Shown one piece after another: positions 59,583 through 64,000 of a stretch of 64,000 bases of DNA. The notes beneath the pieces are model-generated. The model was not told where the DNA came from. It searched no databases and saw only the letters and a program-made list of their open reading frames with translations. Source of the stretch: Zonotrichia leucophrys gambelii (taxonomy: Eukaryota > Chordata > Aves > Passeriformes > Passerellidae). The DNA lies in assembly GCF_028769735.1 (NCBI RefSeq), contig NC_088169.1:43739229-43803228 (forward strand), read 5' to 3'. Positions within the stretch are counted from its first letter, which is position 1, and every line of letters begins with the position of its first letter. A program made the position numbers and the translations under genes.

Positions 59583-59930
59583 GGAAAAGGGAAAGGGAAA
59601 AGGGAAAGGGAAAGGGAAAGGGAAGGGGAAGGGGAAAGGGAAGGGGAAGGGGAAGGGGAAGGGGAAGGGGAAGGGGAAGGGGAAGGGGAAGGGGAAGGGA
59701 AAGGAAAGGAAAGGAAAGGAAAGGAAAGGAAAGGAAAGGAAAGGAAAGGAAAGGGAAAGGAAGGAAAAGGAAAGGAAAGGAAAGGAAAGGAAAGGAAAGG
59801 AAAGGAAAGGAAAGGAAAGGAAAGGAAAGGAAAGGAAAGGAAAGGAAAGGAAAGGAAAGGAAAGGAAAGGAAAGGAAAGGAAAGGAAAGGAAAGGAAAGG
59901 AAAGGAAAGGAAAGGAAAGGAAAGGAAAGG
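59583..59930. repeat. 348-bp purine-only satellite-like array (GGGAAA, GGGGAA, then GGAAA units)
   Basis: No C or T occurs on the plus strand over 348 bases. Three zones follow: mixed GAAAGG units (59583-59620), GGGGAA hexamers (about 59621-59697), and GGAAA pentamers (about 59698-59930) broken once near 59751-59770. The open frames of 166 codons (plus, Lys-Gly-Lys-Glu-Arg repeats) and 227 codons (minus, Phe-Pro-Phe-Leu-Ser repeats) exist only because the array has no stop codons. Such polypurine tracts can form triplex (H-DNA) and stall polymerases; this is known of the class and not shown for this copy. Confidence 0.97.
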
Positions 59931-60423
59931 TCCTTAAAATTAATAGTTTCTAGTGCCATTAGCTTGAAGATAGAGTCCTGCTTCTCAAGGTAGTGCCACT
60001 GACTACTTACTGTCATTGTTGAACACATTAAATGTGTGAGCATTGCAAATACCAGCAAGAAATAAAATTGAGCTAGGGTAAGCCCTTCTTTTAATAAAGA
60101 GCAACAGAGAAATAGTATATGTGACACCTTGTTCTCACTTGCTCTGAGCATCTTCTTCCCACTTTCTGTCACATACTAACCCATGAAGTCAGCTTTGGCT
60201 TCAGTATCAAAACCCATGACACCGGACACAAATTCCTGGTATTCCAAATGAAGTTATTTAACCAGACTGATTCTCTACTGTAAATAATTGCTCTTTGGTA
60301 TGTGTGAAAAAAAAAAGGCTGATAAGTCACTTCCTCAAAACAACCAATATTTAGATTTTCCTCACTCATACATGGGATCAGGATCATGGGAAGTGTCATA
60401 CTAAGTGGCATAGTAATTATTGG
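59931..60423. other. Non-coding sequence between array and CR1
   Basis: About 0.5 kb of AT-rich sequence without gene or named repeat. Confidence 0.5.
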
Positions 60424-60720
60424 AATCATAGAATAGTTTGAGTTGGAAGAGGATGTTTTAAATGCCATCTAGTCCACCCACTAGTGTACTTGAAGAAACC
60501 ATGCTGTCTGTCTGTCTGGAAACACCTCCCTGTTCTCCTTTTGCCTTAGCACAGCTTCTAGGAGGATCTGCTCCATGATCGTCCCAGACACAGAGGTGAG
60601 GCAGACAGGTCAGTAGTTCCCAAGGCACTGTTTTCTACCCTTAAAGATGGGTACAAGTCTGGCCCATCCTAGATACCCGACACAGGAAATCTTTCAGTCA
60701 GCAGGTACAGTGTGTCTAGG
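60424..60720 (-). mobile_element. CR1 LINE, internally deleted: 3' end joined to RT region
   Basis: On the plus strand, 'aatcatagaatagtttgagttggaag' followed by 'gccatctagtccaccc' is the reversed CR1 3' terminus. From about 60481 the sequence switches to reversed reverse-transcriptase sequence: 'atctgctccatgatcgtccc', 'acagaggtgaggcagacagg', 'cagtagttcccaa', 'tctacccttaaagatgggtacaa'. The 3' half of ORF2 and most of the 3' UTR that should lie between are missing. This is either a large internal deletion or two nested fragments. Minus-oriented, non-functional. Confidence 0.7.
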
Positions 60721-63604
60721 GGAAAAAGTTCTTCTTTTAATCTCATTATTATTATATGCTCTGAAGAATGAAAATTAATTTTTATTTTTTAACTCCTATT
60801 TGTTTTAGTTTTTATAAATGGAGTTTGGTACTGTAGCAAGATTGTCTCTACAGGGTATGAATGTACATCCACATATTTATGTATGGGAGAATTCTACAGA
60901 AACAGAAGTAGCAGGGCTTTTTATTTTGTATCAGTAGCCATGCAATTATTAAATAAGAAGATTTGCAAATAAAAACTTCTCAAACTAAATACTAATATCT
61001 CTATTCAAGTGAGAGACTATTGGATCTTCCGTTATCATTTTCATGACTTGAAATTCAAGGCATACAGTGAGAAAGGCTCATGGGCTACAATTGCAAACCT
61101 GCTGCTTTTAGTGCTGTGAGCCTTCCATGTTCTTATTGATATCTCTGACATTCATGCATGTAAACAACCTGCACAACACGATTATGCATTTCTATAGTTG
61201 TTTGTGTTTTTAGATCTCTAAGTGTTTTATTAAAAGATGGCAGAATTTTCATATTATGCATGCTAAAGGCAAGCTAAAGGAATGCCAGCATTTCTGCTCT
61301 CTCACCTAAGAAAAATGGAAAAACTGGCAGAAGAGTTGCCTCTCAAAGCTGAATCATTTGCAGTTCTCATTGCAATTAAGAGCCTTCCAGTGTCAGCTCT
61401 AGGTATAAGCATAGAAAACACTGGCTGAGAGCAGTAGATGTGGGAATGGCCTGGGTGAGCCTGTGTCAAACCACTTGGACACACATCTGTGCCACCCCAC
61501 AATGGATACTCTAGAGCTGCACATGCAGTTATAAGCCATGAAAGCCACAGATCACACAGGGCCCTGCCCCTGGACATGGAGCACACAAAGCTGCTCAGGT
61601 GTAGCCACAGAGTTACAGTGAAATCAGGAGTACATCTGCAAAGTTCAGTATTGTGATTTTCTTCATTGCTGCAATTATTTTTGTTCAGTTACAGGCTTAA
61701 TTAATCAAGCCCAAATCCAAAAGCTGAGCTTCATTAATTGAAAGTTCAGCCTCAGTGTTTCAAATAAAAAGCTTGACATCAACTCTAATGATCTTCAGAA
61801 GTGTTTAATTCCTTCCAGAAGTACATCTTTCCTCTTTTCCTGTCTTTCTGTCTCAGATGTTAATGGCAATTTCAATATTAATAACAAGGAAATCAGAAGT
61901 CTTTAGTGTGATGGTTATCTAAGCCAGTTTGAGATTTTATCAGAGCTAACATTGGCAAATCTTAGTTCTAATAGCCTGTGGGTGCCTCTGAAAATAGTTT
62001 GATTTGTTTGTTTCTCTCTCTTTTTGTCTTACACTGTTATCTAACTGCCAGTGGTCTGAATGAGAGTTCTCCACAGATAAGTATTGCTAGAGCCAGATAA
62101 CTTATTATCTTTAGCACTCTGCTTCTCTAAAACAGTGACAAATTCAGATGTTCAGATGTTTTCACTTTTTTAGATATTGCATGCTGATTACTGTGTGGTT
62201 CAACACATTAGTTTGCCAAGTGCTTACTCATTTGAACATACTAATGAACTTGTAAAGAATACTAAATTGGTCTGTTTCGATGAACAAGCTGCTGAATAAG
62301 CCTCCAACATACTGAGTACTATGTCAGTCATCTGCCTTGTGGGATGTTTTGTTCTCAGCCAATTAATTGACCATCTTTAGAAATGCCTAAATATATAAGT
62401 AGTTATATTTAGTTATCTTTAAATTTTCAGTAAATAATATTAGATTTTTTGATAATTTCTATCAATCTAGTTCCATTTAATTAAGAACTTTATATGTGAT
62501 ACTTTCCAGGAAGAAGAGGAGGGGAAGGGTGAGAGGGGGAATTAGGAGGAGAGATGAGTAGGAGGTGGGAAATGGAATAACAAAAAATTCCTCTTGATAC
62601 ATTTTCTCACTCCTACTTCTGCCTAATAGAGTTTAGCTTTGAAAAAGTATACTTTGAAAAAATGCACAATGTTAACTGTGATTAATGCTCACCAGTAGGT
62701 CTACCTAACTTTTCTGGGACTGAAAAAATTAAGAAATCTAGTGAAAAATTGATGTTGTTGATAAGTGTACCTGTGACTCAGAAGTGTGCTCTAACAGGTT
62801 GACTTAAGATAATTGAGAAATTAATTTTACCCTCTGCTGTGTTCTAAGTAAAAAAGCTTCCAAAAGCTTGCTACCTGCTGTCTTTTAATATGGTAATTAT
62901 GTCTGGGCAGGTTTTTTTCTGCTGTTAATCTATGCCTTGAAAAGCCTGATGGCTGTGTGTAAATATTAAATTTTCAAACTGGGAGTCTGATAATTTAACC
63001 ATTTCACCTGGGGAAAGACTGTGAAAGGTAGTACTTATTTCATCAGATAAGGATATTGTGTCTGTTTTCCATAACCAGATAGTAGCTAACTAAAGGCAAC
63101 TGCTTCCCCATCTTAGATTTGACCCTGAACTTCTCCGGCTTCCACGTGATTTTCTATTCCTCAAGGTTGTGGCACAAATGTTTTCAGAAGAAACAGGAGG
63201 ATGAACGCTGGTGGCAATAAACTGTCTCTCTTATGTTATGAAGAAACAGTATAATTTTTTCTGGGAAATATTTAAATGTATCTTGGTGTAGGGTCTTTAT
63301 TTTAGCCTGATAGCACAAAACTGTGACAAACTCACTGCTAACTTCCCACTGATTGGAAGCTCAAGGCATGCAGAACATAGCATGGGAGCTTCATGCTGGA
63401 TAGATATCTAGCCATCAAGTTCATAGAGACAGTTACTGTGAAGAATTTAGTTTTCTTTGTTTTCCAGCCAAACCCTGTAAGCTGTGGGCAATAAAAACAG
63501 TGGCGTGTATAATATTGTCAGAGTTTCAAGTATCCTTGGACTTTATATATGTTATAACCTTCATGCAGCTTAAAATCATTGTCATGATTTTGATTTTATC
63601 AAAT
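60721..63604. other. 2.9-kb AT-rich non-coding stretch
   Basis: No supported gene. A 94-codon minus-strand frame at 61302-61586 has no motif. A short G/A-rich run (about 62509-62575) precedes unremarkable sequence. Confidence 0.5.
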
Positions 63605-64000
63605 TGTATTAGGTTTGTGTGGCCATGGGTTTGGTAGTGGGAGGGCCACAGGGGTGGCTCCTGTAAGAAGCTGCCAGAAACTTCCTCAGTGTCCAGCAGA
63701 GTCCCTGGTGGGAACCACCAGTCCCTGGTGGCTCCAAAGATGGACATGCCTCTGGCTGAGGCTGGGCCAATTAGAAATGGCAGTAATGCCTCTGTGATAT
63801 CAAAACAGAAAGTGAGGGGACAGTTCTATGTGCAGCCAGAGAAGCGCAGGGTGAGAACATGTGAGAAGAACAATTCTGCAGACACCAAGGTCAGTGCAGA
63901 TGAGGAGCAGGAGGTGCTCCAGGCACCAGGGCTGAGATTCCCCTGCAGTCTGTGGTGCAGCCAGCCCATGGTGAGGCAGCTGGATCCCTGCAGCCCATGG
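63605..64000 (+). mobile_element. ERVL-type LTR, 5' part, cut by the window edge
   Basis: Starts TGTATTAGGTTTGTGTGGCC and follows the same LTR family as 24617-25694 in opposite orientation: 'agaagctgccagaaacttcctcagtg', 'gctccaaagatggacatg', 'ctgaggctgggccaatta', 'gcagacaccaaggtcagtgcag', 'aggaggtgctccaggcacc', 'gagattcccctgcag', 'cagcccatgg'. It ends at the window edge within the repeated 'ctgcagcccatgg' blocks, so about a third of the LTR is present. Whether it is solo or the 5' LTR of a provirus lies outside the window. Confidence 0.82.

Noticed and set aside
59489..60172. 227-codon minus-strand frame rich in Phe-Pro-Leu-Ser, and the 166-codon plus-strand frame
   Set aside because: They are translations of the purine array; a 5-bp unit without stop codons is open in every frame.
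1..64000. Bacterial-type systems (operons, CRISPR, phage, toxin-antitoxin)
   Set aside because: Base composition, retroelements and lack of dense coding show vertebrate nuclear DNA. No spaced direct-repeat array or operon structure exists.

Overview
This window looks like nuclear DNA from a songbird (passerine). The evidence is the repeat content: truncated CR1 LINE 3' ends, CR1 reverse-transcriptase fragments, a tRNA-Ile-derived SINE with a CR1 tail (the TguSINE1 type known from zebra finch), ERVL-type LTRs that start TGTATT and end CCACA, and a class II-like solo LTR with a 6-bp target duplication. The background is AT-rich, CpG-poor and full of short A/T runs, as in a gene-poor part of an avian macrochromosome. 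No protein-coding exon, rRNA, functional tRNA or CRISPR array could be supported. Every long open frame is either inside a repeat (LTRs at 25.1-25.8 kb and 34.9-35.4 kb, purine arrays at 18.2 and 59.5 kb) or is short and unrecognised. I read the window as intergenic or deep intronic.

Layout. 0-14 kb: AT-rich single-copy sequence with a CR1 tail (1.35 kb) and the tRNA-Ile SINE (3.15 kb), then no recognisable repeat except simple repeats. 14-24 kb: simple repeats, including TTTGG followed by a strong hairpin at 14.1 kb and TTTTCC at 18.3 kb, and a CpG-rich patch at 23.4-23.7 kb. 24.6-26.2 kb: a full-length solo ERVL-type LTR (minus) followed by a GC-rich stretch that is probably repeat-derived. 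29.3-29.9 kb: a CR1 3' end interrupted by a T/G tract. 31.4-31.8 kb: a partial LTR of a second family. 34.2-35.3 kb: a CpG-rich patch directly followed by a solo LTR with TG...CA ends and an AGTGCT target duplication. 40-46.5 kb: two CR1 3' ends, a CR1 reverse-transcriptase fragment, and the remnant of an ERVL provirus on the minus strand (RT/RNase H and integrase zinc finger joined to a truncated 3' LTR). 49.0-49.7 kb: another degenerate ERVL-type LTR. 59.58-59.93 kb: a 348-bp tract with no pyrimidine on the plus strand. 60.4-60.7 kb: an internally deleted CR1 on the minus strand. 63.6 kb to the right edge: the 5' part of an ERVL-type LTR on the plus strand, cut by the window end.

There is no operon or pathway. 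What the window records is retroelement history: CR1 and its SINE parasite, at least three LTR families, and simple-repeat growth inside and between them. I found no convincing new coding system. The items most worth checking are the purine-only array, the 14.1-kb hairpin, the solo LTR with its target duplication, the SINE, and the two CpG-rich patches. Family names rest on remembered consensus features, not on a database search.
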